64,000 nucleotides of DNA. It comes from G965267185 sp965267185. Its GTDB lineage: Bacteria; Pseudomonadota; Alphaproteobacteria; UBA6615. The notes below the pieces were generated by a model, which was given only the letters and a program-made list of their open reading frames with translations, was not told the origin of the DNA and did no database searches. This document shows, piece by piece, positions 46,445 to 55,629 of the stretch. Position numbers and translations under genes: made by a program. The number at the start of each line of letters is the position of its first letter. Position 1 is the first letter of the stretch. The stretch is from contig OZ253937.1 of assembly GCA_965267185.1 (NCBI GenBank), positions 1,798,001 through 1,862,000 of the forward strand, given 5' to 3'.

Positions 46445-47593
46445 TTAACGGCGCCACTCCGCCAATCGTTCGCATGCCGCTGTCATGTCGGCCTCGCTAC
46501 CGGCAAACGAAAAACGAACGAATTTATGGCCGCTGAAGGGGTCGAAATCGACCCCCGGCGTGGCTGCAATATGCGCCTCGGCGAGCATGCGGCGGCAAAA
46601 CTCCGTGCTGTCGTTGGTCATGTGCGCGATGTCGGCATAGATGTAAAAGGCGCCATCAGCGGGCGCCAGCCGGTCGAACCCGGCTTGCGGCAACCGTTCG
46701 AGTAATATCTCCCGGTTACGCGCATATCGCGCCACATTGCCGGTGAGCTCGTCGTGGCTGTCAAACGCCGCGATTCCGGCATGCTGGGACAGCGTCGGTG
46801 GCGAGATGAACAGGTTTTGCGTCAAGCATTCGATTGGCCGCAGCAAGGCCTCCGGCGCCACCATCCAGCCAAGCCGCCACCCGGTCATCGAAAAATACTT
46901 CGAGAAGCTATTGATCACGATAGCGTCGCCGTCGAGCCCAGCCGCGGTGACCGCCGGGCTTCCGTAGGTGATGCCGTGATAAATCTCATCGGAGATCAAA
47001 CGAACGCCGGCGTCCCGGCACCACGCGACCAAGGCTTGCAACTCCGCGCGTCCGACCATGGTCCCAGTAGGGTTCGACGGGCTCGCCAGAATCAATCCAT
47101 CTAGGCCTTCGCCGACGCTCTGAAGAAGCTTTGGGGTGGGTTGGAACCTATCTGCCGCCGTGGTTTCGAGTAGCACCGCCTCGACCCCCAGCGCGGTCAA
47201 AATATTGCGGTAGGCCGGGTACCCGGGTGCTGCCAACGCTACCCTATCTCCTGGTTCAAAGGCCGATAAAAACGCCAACAGAAACCCGCCCGACGAGCCG
47301 GTCGTGACGACAATACGTTCGGGATCGACCGTAGTGTCATAGAAGTCGGCATAGTGGCCGGCGATGCGGTCGCGCAGCTCAGGCATGCCCAAGGAATCGG
47401 TGTAGCCCAAAAGCTCGTCCCGCATGGCGCGCTGTGCGGCAGCGATAACCCGCTGTGGAGCCGGCGTGCCGGGTTGGCCAACCTCGAGGTGCAGCACGTC
47501 TTCGCCCGCTGCCGCAAGCTCGTTGGCGTCGCGCATAACGTCCATCACGATGAACGGGTCGATCAGGCCGCGTTGGGCGACTTTCAAAGCCAT
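46445..47593 (-). CDS. Class I/II PLP-dependent aminotransferase
   Basis: 382 residues. The PLP lysine is in SFSKYFSMTGWRLGW, the phosphate-binding segment is TGSSGGFLLAF, and an Arg near the C-terminus (FVRFSFAG) would bind the substrate carboxylate. It belongs to the aspartate-aminotransferase-like fold; the amino-acid specificity cannot be read here. It converges with rne (42 nt) and is 34 nt downstream of the GGT-like gene on the same strand. Confidence 0.92.
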   Translation of the reverse strand: MALKVAQRGLIDPFIVMDVMRDANELAAAGEDVLHLEVGQPGTPAPQRVIAAAQRAMRDELLGYTDSLGMPELRDRIAGHYADFYDTTVDPERIVVTTGSSGGFLLAFLSAFEPGDRVALAAPGYPAYRNILTALGVEAVLLETTAADRFQPTPKLLQSVGEGLDGLILASPSNPTGTMVGRAELQALVAWCRDAGVRLISDEIYHGITYGSPAVTAAGLDGDAIVINSFSKYFSMTGWRLGWMVAPEALLRPIECLTQNLFISPPTLSQHAGIAAFDSHDELTGNVARYARNREILLERLPQAGFDRLAPADGAFYIYADIAHMTNDSTEFCRRMLAEAHIAATPGVDFDPFSGHKFVRFSFAGSEADMTAACERLAEWRR

Positions 47594-47627
47594 TTTGCTC
47601 TTCCGTTGAAACGGGTCAGCGCCGGCC

Positions 47628-49214
47628 TCATTGCTCGTCCGCGCTGGCCGCTAGACCATGCGCGCGCGGCTCGGCGATGAACTGACAATTCGGCTCGCGC
47701 GGCAGGCCAACCGGGCACCTAAACCCGTTAACCCGTCCCAGTCCGTCCTGAGTACGCACGGCATAGCCGGCGCTCTCCAAGAAGTCTTTCACCCGCGACG
47801 GCAACTCGGATTCGGCCACAACGATATCCGGGCTACCGGTGTTATAGGCGCGCGCCTGCGAAACCGCCGCGCCGAAGTCGCGTCCAGCATCGAATGTTTC
47901 AAGCGCGACCGCAGCTAGGGTTGCGGGCGATCCCCCCGACATCGTGGCAGCAAAAAAAATCTGGTCGGTGACAGGGTTCGCAACCATGACGGCGCTCGGC
48001 GCGCTCGCACCATTACCTCTGTCTGTCGCCGCCAGCAAAATGCCGGTACCGGGCGCCACTTTTGCGACACCGAACGGCCGGTTGAGGGTATAGGAGCAGG
48101 CAATCGCCTGACCCTGCCGGTCGACGGCGACCAGCGACGCGCCATCGTGCCCGCCCTCCGCCGAATAATCGGCGATGGCCGGCACGCCCCCAACAACCGG
48201 ACCGCGGCGGTTACGGTCGTGGCCAGCTACGAGATTTGTGATCGCTCGCTCCGACACGGGGTTTACCCCAGGCGCACCGTCCACGGACGCGCGCGCCCGC
48301 GCGGCATACGCGCGCGCACCGATTTCCGCGAGCAAGTGGGCGCGCTGGCCCGGATCGCCATCCGAATAGCGGTCATCGCCATGGCCGGCGGCCCAAATTT
48401 GCGCCGCCAGGAGTCCGCCATCGGCCGGCAGCGGCGGAAAATAAATCTGCTCGTCGCCGAGCTCGAACTCGATGGGCGGCACCAGTTGCGGGCGATAGTC
48501 GCGCAAATCACTAGAGTCCATCGCGGCGCCGGTTTGGCGCACCGCGTTGGCGAATTGCTGAGCGAGCTGACCATTATAGAACTCGCCGGCGCCGCGCGTT
48601 CGGATCACCGTCAATGCCGCCGCGAGTTCGAACTGGCGAACGACCTGGCCCTCGGCGATTTCCGGATTATCGAGACCGAACACACGCCGCGCCTCGGGAT
48701 CTGCCCGTAATGCCGCAGAGTTGTTGTCGAGATCGCGGGCGAAGGCACGCGATATCGCGTGCCCATCGCGGGCAAAGACTTCTGCTGGCACCAGCAGGTC
48801 GGACCAGTTGAGCCGACCGTAACGCGCATGGGCCAGAAACATACCACGGACGTTGCCCGGCACGGCCACGGTAACGCTGGAGCCGCCCCCGGCCGGTGGA
48901 CGGGCGTGAAATTCGATCACCTCGACCCGGCTGTTGGGCCGGTCATGCACCAGACAAACGCCACCGCCGCCAAGGCTCGCGCCGCCGGGCATCGTTACGG
49001 CCATGGTGAAATAGGCGGCCACCGCCGCATCGACGGCATTACCGCCCGCCGACAACACATCGCGTCCGACCAACGCCGCCCGCGGTTCATCGACCATAAT
49101 GCCGCCGAAAAAGCCCTCGACGAAGCCGGTCTGACCCTCATCGAGTCCGCTACCACAGGCTGTAAGCCCCAAGGCCATGAGTAACGGGAGCTTTCGCCCT
49201 AATTGACGCCACAT
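47628..49214 (-). CDS. Gamma-glutamyltransferase-like lipoprotein lacking the catalytic threonine
   Basis: 528 residues. A lipobox LTAC (Cys20) marks it as a lipoprotein. GGNAVDAAVAAYF and the large-subunit scaffold are GGT-like, as is the small-subunit start region ending YTLNRPFG. The usual TTH(F/Y)S at the autoprocessing site, where Thr is both cleavage residue and nucleophile, is replaced by G358-A359-S360 (48135-48143), so normal self-cleavage and glutathione hydrolysis are not expected. It may be a structural or binding relative, or Ser360 might act in a shifted register. The M48 protease gene is divergent, 43 nt away. Confidence 0.85.
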   Translation of the reverse strand: MWRQLGRKLPLLMALGLTACGSGLDEGQTGFVEGFFGGIMVDEPRAALVGRDVLSAGGNAVDAAVAAYFTMAVTMPGGASLGGGGVCLVHDRPNSRVEVIEFHARPPAGGGSSVTVAVPGNVRGMFLAHARYGRLNWSDLLVPAEVFARDGHAISRAFARDLDNNSAALRADPEARRVFGLDNPEIAEGQVVRQFELAAALTVIRTRGAGEFYNGQLAQQFANAVRQTGAAMDSSDLRDYRPQLVPPIEFELGDEQIYFPPLPADGGLLAAQIWAAGHGDDRYSDGDPGQRAHLLAEIGARAYAARARASVDGAPGVNPVSERAITNLVAGHDRNRRGPVVGGVPAIADYSAEGGHDGASLVAVDRQGQAIACSYTLNRPFGVAKVAPGTGILLAATDRGNGASAPSAVMVANPVTDQIFFAATMSGGSPATLAAVALETFDAGRDFGAAVSQARAYNTGSPDIVVAESELPSRVKDFLESAGYAVRTQDGLGRVNGFRCPVGLPREPNCQFIAEPRAHGLAASADEQ

Positions 49215-49257
49215 TCTTGTGTACCTACTTTGAAGTCATGGGATTGGGAAATAGCCT

Positions 49258-50610
49258 ATGCGCACGGTAGTTCGGTTTCTTTCTTTAGCGATCCTACTGA
49301 TTGCCCTGACCAGTGCGCCAGCAGAAAGTCAACGTAATGGCATCAGGCTCATCCGCGATGCGGAAATCGAAAATATCATTCGGCGGTACTCGACGCCAAT
49401 TTTCACTGCCGCGGGCCTTTCCGCTGATGACGTTAAAATTCACATCGTTCGAGACGATCGCTTAAACGCCTTCGTCGCCGGCGGCCAGCGCCTATTCATC
49501 AATACCGGATTGTTAATGCGCGCCGAGACCGCCAACCAGGTGATCGGCGTGATCGCCCATGAGGCCGGCCACATCGAAGGCGGCCACCTGGCCAGAATCC
49601 AAGACGAGCTGCGCAACGCCGAGCTGAAATCGATTCTGGCCACGATCATTGGCGTAGCCGTAGGTGCGGCGACCGGCGAAGGCGGCGCCGGGGCAGCGAT
49701 TATTCGTGGCGGCCAGGGCGCGGCGCTTACCGATTTGCTGAGATATAGCCAAACGCAAGAATCGGCGGCAGACGCGGCGGCGCTCAGATATCTCGACGCA
49801 ACGGGACAATCGGCGCGCGGTCTCTCCGAATTCTTTCGGATGCTGCAACGCGATACGCGAAATCAGGGCGTTCGTGAGCACCCCTATCTTTCAAGCCATC
49901 CACTGACCTCCGACCGCGTTAGTGTGATCGAAAATCATCTGGCCCTATCGCGCCTCGCTAATGTGGAGCCCCCGCGGCAGCAAGTCATCGACCACCACAT
50001 CATGCGGGCAAAGCTCATCGGCTTCATGCAGCCGCTCGATGATGTCCTGAGAATATTTCCCGAAAACGACACCTCGGTTTCCGCGCGCTACGCCCAGTCC
50101 ACGGCCTATTACCTGCAAGGGGATTTGGCCAAATCGGTCCCCCTTGTCGACAGCCTCATCGCCGACGTGCCGAAAAACCCCTATTTCTATGAGCTAAAGG
50201 GGCAGATGCTGTTCGAAAATGGCCGCATCGAACAGTCGCTTGAGCCGTACCGCAAATCCGTCGATCTGGCGCCGAATGAACCTTTGCTTCGCATCGGGCT
50301 AGCGCGCGCGCAAATCGAGACCGGAAACACCGACCTCATGAGAGAAGCCACCGTTCATCTGGATGCCGCGGCAAGCCAAGAACCGGAGATCCGCGAGATA
50401 TGGCGGCTCGCGACGATCGCCAATGGCCGGTTGGGTCAGATGGGCGAGATGGCGGTGGCCCAAGCCGAGTTCGAATTGCTCGGCGGCTCCAATGTCGCCG
50501 CAAGAGCTTTGGCAGACCGCGCCCTCGATCAACTCCCCGCCGGCTCTCCGGGGTGGCTGCGGGCGCAGGATATCCGCGCCGAAGCCGATCAGCGTATCAG
50601 AGACAAATAG
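49258..50610 (+). CDS. M48-family metalloprotease with TPR repeats (BepA-like)
   Basis: 450 residues. Signal peptide (1-24), M48 peptidase domain with zinc motif HEAGH (His101, Glu102, His105) and third ligand Glu168 (QESAADAAALRY), then TPR-like helices (about 255-440). BepA-type proteases sit in the periplasm and assist or degrade stalled outer-membrane proteins such as LptD. It lies upstream of the DsbA-like gene by 107 nt, a sensible pairing for outer-membrane protein quality control. Confidence 0.92.
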   Translation: MRTVVRFLSLAILLIALTSAPAESQRNGIRLIRDAEIENIIRRYSTPIFTAAGLSADDVKIHIVRDDRLNAFVAGGQRLFINTGLLMRAETANQVIGVIAHEAGHIEGGHLARIQDELRNAELKSILATIIGVAVGAATGEGGAGAAIIRGGQGAALTDLLRYSQTQESAADAAALRYLDATGQSARGLSEFFRMLQRDTRNQGVREHPYLSSHPLTSDRVSVIENHLALSRLANVEPPRQQVIDHHIMRAKLIGFMQPLDDVLRIFPENDTSVSARYAQSTAYYLQGDLAKSVPLVDSLIADVPKNPYFYELKGQMLFENGRIEQSLEPYRKSVDLAPNEPLLRIGLARAQIETGNTDLMREATVHLDAAASQEPEIREIWRLATIANGRLGQMGEMAVAQAEFELLGGSNVAARALADRALDQLPAGSPGWLRAQDIRAEADQRIRDK

Positions 50611-50717
50611 AGCCCACCCACATTCGGTCACCATTGCGTTACAGGCAGCCGCAACGGCTTGCTTCGCGATGGCCTGCTCGATCATGATCCGGCCACGCGT
50701 CGAATACAGGAGAAAGC

Positions 50718-51548
50718 ATGTTGAAGGAGTCTCTCGGGGCGACCCTGGTTGCTGTCCTTATGGTTGCTGTCGTTGTCCTGGCTATCTTGGTCCCCACCGA
50801 ACGCCGCGGCAGCGAGCGGCTTACCGACCGGCCGCAAGCGGCTTCTGGCGACAGCACGCTAACAAGCGACGGCGGACCGTTCACGGCCCTGCAAAAGAAC
50901 GATATCCGCAACACAGTGCGCGAATACCTTCTGGAGAACCCGGAAGTCGTTGTCGAGGCGCTGGAGACGCTGCAGGCGCGGCAGCAACAGCATCAGGGCC
51001 GGCAGCGGCAAAACGCCGTTGTGGCGCGCGCCGACCAGCTGTTTCGGTCGCGCAGCGACCCGAGCGTCGGCAATCCCCAGGCGAGCGTGACAATTGTCGA
51101 ATTTTTCGACTACCAGTGCCCCTATTGCCGGCGCATGGCACAGCAACTCTCCAAGCTGGTTGAAGAAGATCCCGACCTACGGATCGTCTACAAGGAATTT
51201 CCGGTCTTCGGGCCGGCCTCCACCCTCGCCGCCCAAGCGGCCCTCGGCGCGGCGCGCCAGGGCAAGTACGAAGAATTCCATCTCGCGCTGATGGGCATTC
51301 GCGGCGCCCCCTCCGAGCGTTCAATTTTTCGGGCGGCGGAGCGGATCGGCTTGGACATCGGACGTTTGCGCGCCGACATGAACTCGCCCAACGCGCAGCG
51401 CCTGTTCCAGCGCAATCGGCGGCTGGCACAAGAACTCGGCATCCGCGGCACACCGGCCTTCGTCGTCGGCAACCAAGTCATACCGGGCGCTATCGAAATC
51501 GGCCGGCTGCGCAACCTCATCGCCGAGGTGCGCCGCCAACAGGGATAG
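50718..51548 (+). CDS. DsbA-family thiol-disulfide oxidoreductase (membrane-anchored)
   Basis: 276 residues. N-terminal membrane segment (8-26), a helical ScsC-like region (about 55-100), and a DsbA-type thioredoxin domain with CPYC (Cys134, Cys137) and the cis-Pro in RGTPAFVVGN. Ribosome site AGGAG at -10. Role: disulfide formation or isomerisation in the periplasm. Related Com1-like proteins occur next to M48 proteases in alphaproteobacteria. Confidence 0.92.
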   Translation: MLKESLGATLVAVLMVAVVVLAILVPTERRGSERLTDRPQAASGDSTLTSDGGPFTALQKNDIRNTVREYLLENPEVVVEALETLQARQQQHQGRQRQNAVVARADQLFRSRSDPSVGNPQASVTIVEFFDYQCPYCRRMAQQLSKLVEEDPDLRIVYKEFPVFGPASTLAAQAALGAARQGKYEEFHLALMGIRGAPSERSIFRAAERIGLDIGRLRADMNSPNAQRLFQRNRRLAQELGIRGTPAFVVGNQVIPGAIEIGRLRNLIAEVRRQQG

Positions 51549-51574
51549 CTTCGGTGGAAGCTTAAGCGATCTCG

Positions 51575-52225
51575 CTAGGCTTCGGCATCGGGCTGGACTT
51601 CCGGCACCGCCTGCTGGAAGGCCTCCAATGCGAGGCAAGTCTCGTTAATTCGCATCGCGGTGGGATAGCCCGACATATCGCAGCCAAAACGCTGGGCGTT
51701 GTAGATCTGCGGCACCAAGCAGCAGTCGGCCATCGTCGGCGTATCGCCATGACAGAATTTGCCGGTCTCGGCGCGGCCGGCGAGCATGCCTTCGACGCCG
51801 CGCATCCCTTCGGCAATCCAATGCTTGTACCAAACGTCGTTGCGGGTAGCTTCGTCGGCACCTAGCGCATCACCGAGGTGTCGTAAGACGCGTAAATTGT
51901 TCAGCGGGTGAATATCGCAAGCGATGGCGTCGGCGATGGCGCGCACCCGCGCCCGGCCCGCCGCATCGTCCGGCATCAGCCGCGGCGTATCGGGACGGGT
52001 TTCATCGAGATATTCGATGATCGCCAGCGATTGCGTCACCACAGCGCCGTCATCGTCGATCAATGCCGGAACCAGGCCTTGCGGATTGACCGCGAGATAA
52101 GCTTCCGACAGTTGATCCTTGCGACGCAAATGAATCGACTCTCGATCGGCCTCCAACCCTTTAATGTTGAGCGCGATGCGAACGCGGAACGCTGCCGACG
52201 AGCGAAAATAGTCGTAGAGTTTCAT
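51575..52225 (-). CDS. maiA: Maleylacetoacetate isomerase (zeta-class glutathione transferase)
   Basis: 216 residues from MKLYDYF at 52225. The zeta motif RSSAAFRVRIALN (about 7-19) holds the glutathione-activating serine, and the C-terminal helical domain is complete (QPDAEA end). It isomerises maleylacetoacetate to fumarylacetoacetate in tyrosine/homogentisate breakdown; no other gene of that pathway is in view. Converges with the DsbA-like gene. Confidence 0.92.
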   Translation of the reverse strand: MKLYDYFRSSAAFRVRIALNIKGLEADRESIHLRRKDQLSEAYLAVNPQGLVPALIDDDGAVVTQSLAIIEYLDETRPDTPRLMPDDAAGRARVRAIADAIACDIHPLNNLRVLRHLGDALGADEATRNDVWYKHWIAEGMRGVEGMLAGRAETGKFCHGDTPTMADCCLVPQIYNAQRFGCDMSGYPTAMRINETCLALEAFQQAVPEVQPDAEA

Positions 52226-52286
52226 TGATACCTCCTCACCCATATTCACCAAGCTGGCGCACCTTGTCGAGCCGGTCAGCTTTGTC

Positions 52287-54215
52287 TCAAGTCAGATTAT
52301 GAATTTCGAGCGGCGGTAGCTCGTCTGCCGGCTCAAACTCGAAGATACGGCCGTAGAACGCGAGTTCAGCCCCTAATGCGCGTTCCACATTCTCGGCTCT
52401 GCGAAATCCATGCCCCTCACCCTCGAAGGCCAGATAGGCGACCGGAATGCCCTTCGCCTGCAACGCCTCGACCATCGCCTCGGCCTGGTTCGGCGGCACG
52501 ACTTTGTCGTCGAGGCCTTGCAGGAAAATAACCGGGCAGTCGAGCTGGTCGGTGTAGTTGATCGGCGACCGCTCGCGATACAGCGCTTCGCTTTCGGGCA
52601 ACGGTCCCACGATTCTATCGAGATATCGGCTTTCGAACTTATGCGTATCACGGGCCAGCGCCATAAGGTCGCCGATACCGTAATGGCTAGCGCCCGCCGA
52701 AAAAGTGTCGCGAAATGTAAGCGCCGCGAGCGTCGTAAATCCGCCCGCGCTACCGCCGCGGATAGCCAGCCGCTCGGGGTCGGCGTCACCCCGCGCCACC
52801 AGATATTCAGCTCCGGCCACCATGTCGTCGACATCGGCCACGCCCCATTTGTCGTAAAGCGCCTCGCGATAAGCGCGGCCGAAACCGGTGCTGCCGCGAT
52901 AGTTAACATCGAGAACGGCGAAGCCGCGGCTGGTCCAAAACTGAATCGCCAAGCTTAGCGTCGCCGAGGCCGCACCGGTAGGACCCCCATGCCCGCGCAC
53001 GATGAGCGGCGGCCGCTCGCCGGCTGGCGCCGCAAAATCAGGGTTCACCGGCGGATAATAAAAACCGAAGGATGTCGCCCCATCGGATGTCGGAAACGCG
53101 ATGGACTCCGGCGCCGAGAAATACACCGGGTCGACGCCGGCGCTGCTCGAATGTCTGAGCACCGAATATTCACCCGACCCGACATCGAGACATACAAGCT
53201 GCGAGGCCAGATAGGCCGACGAACCGATAAACAGCACTTTATCGCCGCTGACCCGAACACCGGAGATATCGGTGTAAGGCTGGTCGAAGACGTCGAAACT
53301 ATCACCGGCGATCACGCCCAGCTGCCACACGCCCCCCTGGCAACAACTGGCAATGAGGCGACCGTCGTCCAGTGTCCCGTAGGTCGACATGCCGAACGCC
53401 CATTGCGGTAAGCCGAACTCGGCCTCCGCAGGCGACACCGGCTGTACGTCTTGAGCCGAGCCTTTGTAGAGGTTCCACCAGTTGCCTCGGTCCGAAACGA
53501 ACACCAATTCGCCGTCAACGGCCCATTCCGGCTGGAAGACCGATTCCCCAGCGCCACCAGCCATCTTCGCAGGTGCGCTCACGCGCCCGGCCGTATCGAA
53601 CGCCGCCCACCATAGAACCGTGGCGTCCCAGGGCATGTCAGGATGATCCCACGTGAGCCAAGCGATCCGATCGTATGTCGCGTCGAGGCGCGGGCTCGCG
53701 ACAAAATCGTGCCCGTTATCGAGCACTTCGATGCCGCCGTCGTCCAAATGAACAGCAACCAATTCGTTGCAGGGCTCGCCCGATCCCGCATGGTTCTCGC
53801 GTACACAGATTAGTCTGTTCCGCTTCCGGTCCAGCTGCATGTCGGCGAACCGTGCATCGGTTTCCGACGTTAACGCTTGCGGCGCGTCGCCAGGCCGCTG
53901 GCGGTAAATTTGTTGATCCTCGAAATTTACGAAGAACACCTCGCCATCGGCGACGAGCGCCGCGCCGCCGCCATATTCATGAACCCGGCTGCGCACGTTG
54001 AATCCGCGCGGCGTCACATCCTCCGCCTCGCCACCACCCGATTGGCGCATGACCACCGTACGGCCGCCTTCGGCCGGCCGGCCTTCGAGCCAGTAGAACG
54101 TATCGCCTTCGATTGCGAGCGAACTGAGCGAAACCGTGGTGCCGGCGATCAAACCGGCTGTGATCGGCGATTTCCAGGTTCCGTAAGGGGCTTGCACCGG
54201 GGTGTTGTCAGCCAT
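52287..54215 (-). CDS. S9-family prolyl oligopeptidase-like serine peptidase
   Basis: 642 residues from MADNTPVQ at 54215. A beta-propeller (about 20-390) precedes the alpha/beta hydrolase domain with Ser in GGSAGGFTTLAAL, Asp in GLDDKVVPPNQ and His in GEGHGF. This set is typical of acylaminoacyl/dipeptidyl peptidase-like S9 enzymes. No signal peptide is evident, so it is probably cytoplasmic. It begins 10 nt after the mgtE stop in the same operon. Confidence 0.92.
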   Translation of the reverse strand: MADNTPVQAPYGTWKSPITAGLIAGTTVSLSSLAIEGDTFYWLEGRPAEGGRTVVMRQSGGGEAEDVTPRGFNVRSRVHEYGGGAALVADGEVFFVNFEDQQIYRQRPGDAPQALTSETDARFADMQLDRKRNRLICVRENHAGSGEPCNELVAVHLDDGGIEVLDNGHDFVASPRLDATYDRIAWLTWDHPDMPWDATVLWWAAFDTAGRVSAPAKMAGGAGESVFQPEWAVDGELVFVSDRGNWWNLYKGSAQDVQPVSPAEAEFGLPQWAFGMSTYGTLDDGRLIASCCQGGVWQLGVIAGDSFDVFDQPYTDISGVRVSGDKVLFIGSSAYLASQLVCLDVGSGEYSVLRHSSSAGVDPVYFSAPESIAFPTSDGATSFGFYYPPVNPDFAAPAGERPPLIVRGHGGPTGAASATLSLAIQFWTSRGFAVLDVNYRGSTGFGRAYREALYDKWGVADVDDMVAGAEYLVARGDADPERLAIRGGSAGGFTTLAALTFRDTFSAGASHYGIGDLMALARDTHKFESRYLDRIVGPLPESEALYRERSPINYTDQLDCPVIFLQGLDDKVVPPNQAEAMVEALQAKGIPVAYLAFEGEGHGFRRAENVERALGAELAFYGRIFEFEPADELPPLEIHNLT

Positions 54216-54225
54216 TCCAACCGAG

Positions 54226-55629
54226 TTACAGGAGCACGAGGGCGGCAAGCCCAAGAAACGCGACAAACCCTACGATATCGGTGATTGTGGTCAAGACAAC
54301 TGTCGATGCCACCGCCGGGTCGATACGGAGCCTCTCGAGCACGATTGGCGTCATGATGCCGACAAATCCGGCGGCGACGAGATTGATGATCATGGCTGCT
54401 GCGATCACTGCGCCAATCGCAATATCGCCAAACCATAGCCATGCGATAGGGCCGATAACGCCAGCAAATAGAATTCCGTTGATGATACCGACGGTAACTT
54501 CCTTGCCGATGATCCGTTTCGCGTTTGTCGTCGTTAGCTCTTTCATTGCCAATGCCCGAACCGCGACGGTAAGCGTCTGCGTGCCCGCATTGCCCCCCAT
54601 AGACGCCACGATGGGCATGAGGATCGCCAACGCGACCACCTGCTGGATCGTCTGGTCGAAGAAACCGATGGCAATCGAGGCGACGATGACCGTGAGCAAA
54701 TTGACCAGCAGCCAAGGGAAGCGGGCGCGTGTGGTATCGACCACGGCTTCGTAGAAGTCATCCTCGGTAACGCCACCAAGGCGCATCAAGTCTTCCTCCG
54801 CCTCCTTGTCGACCACGTGCACAACATCGTCAGCGGTAATCACGCCAGCGAGCCGGTCGTCAGCATCGACCACAGCCGCCGACACCAGGCCGTACTGGCG
54901 AAATATCAAGGCGACATCTTCCTGATCCATATCCAACGGTATGGGGTGCAGATCGACCGTCATGATATCGGCGACATTGACCTCGCGATGGTTGCGCATG
55001 AGCCGCGACAACGGCGCGACCCCAACCGGCCTTCGGTCGGTGTCGACAACGAAAATATCGTAGAAATCGCGCGGCAACATGGCAGCGCGGCTGCGCATAT
55101 AGTCGATCGTATCGCCGACCGTCCAGGTCTCCGGCACGGTGACGATCTCACGCTGCATGAGACGGCCAGCGCTGTCGTCAGGGAACGCCAAAGCCTCTTC
55201 AAGCAGGGCCCGGTCGGACGGCGAGAGGTTCGCCAAGATCTCGTCTTGGTCTTCCGCCGGCAAATCCTCGATGACATCGACCGCGTCGTCGCTGTCCAGT
55301 TCGGTAATCGCCGCGGCAACCTCCGCGGGCTCCATCGCGCCGAGCACGTAGTCGAGCACCACATCGTCGAGATGGGCCAGCGTTTCCGAGACGATACTCT
55401 GGCGAAGGTGGTCGACAAGCCGGGTTCGAGCTTCCCCATGCAACTCCTCGACCAGATCCGCCACGTCGGACGCGTGCAAGGGTTCCGTGAGACGGTCCAC
55501 CTCATCGTAGCGGCCATCGAGCAACGCGGCCTCGCAATCGCGCACCAGCTGATCGTCGACGCCATAGAGGCGTTCGCTCTCCGAGCCGTCGGTCTCGGGC
55601 GCTAAATCCGTAGCCTGTTCTGGCGTCAT
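54226..55629 (-). CDS. mgtE: Magnesium transporter MgtE
   Basis: 467 residues: MgtE N-domain (about 30-140), two CBS domains (about 150-270) that sense Mg2+, a plug helix and a five-helix pore domain (about 295-465) with the conserved GGNAGTQTLT. It mediates gated Mg2+ influx. Its start overlaps the maeB stop by 4 nt. Confidence 0.96.
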   Translation of the reverse strand: MTPEQATDLAPETDGSESERLYGVDDQLVRDCEAALLDGRYDEVDRLTEPLHASDVADLVEELHGEARTRLVDHLRQSIVSETLAHLDDVVLDYVLGAMEPAEVAAAITELDSDDAVDVIEDLPAEDQDEILANLSPSDRALLEEALAFPDDSAGRLMQREIVTVPETWTVGDTIDYMRSRAAMLPRDFYDIFVVDTDRRPVGVAPLSRLMRNHREVNVADIMTVDLHPIPLDMDQEDVALIFRQYGLVSAAVVDADDRLAGVITADDVVHVVDKEAEEDLMRLGGVTEDDFYEAVVDTTRARFPWLLVNLLTVIVASIAIGFFDQTIQQVVALAILMPIVASMGGNAGTQTLTVAVRALAMKELTTTNAKRIIGKEVTVGIINGILFAGVIGPIAWLWFGDIAIGAVIAAAMIINLVAAGFVGIMTPIVLERLRIDPAVASTVVLTTITDIVGFVAFLGLAALVLL

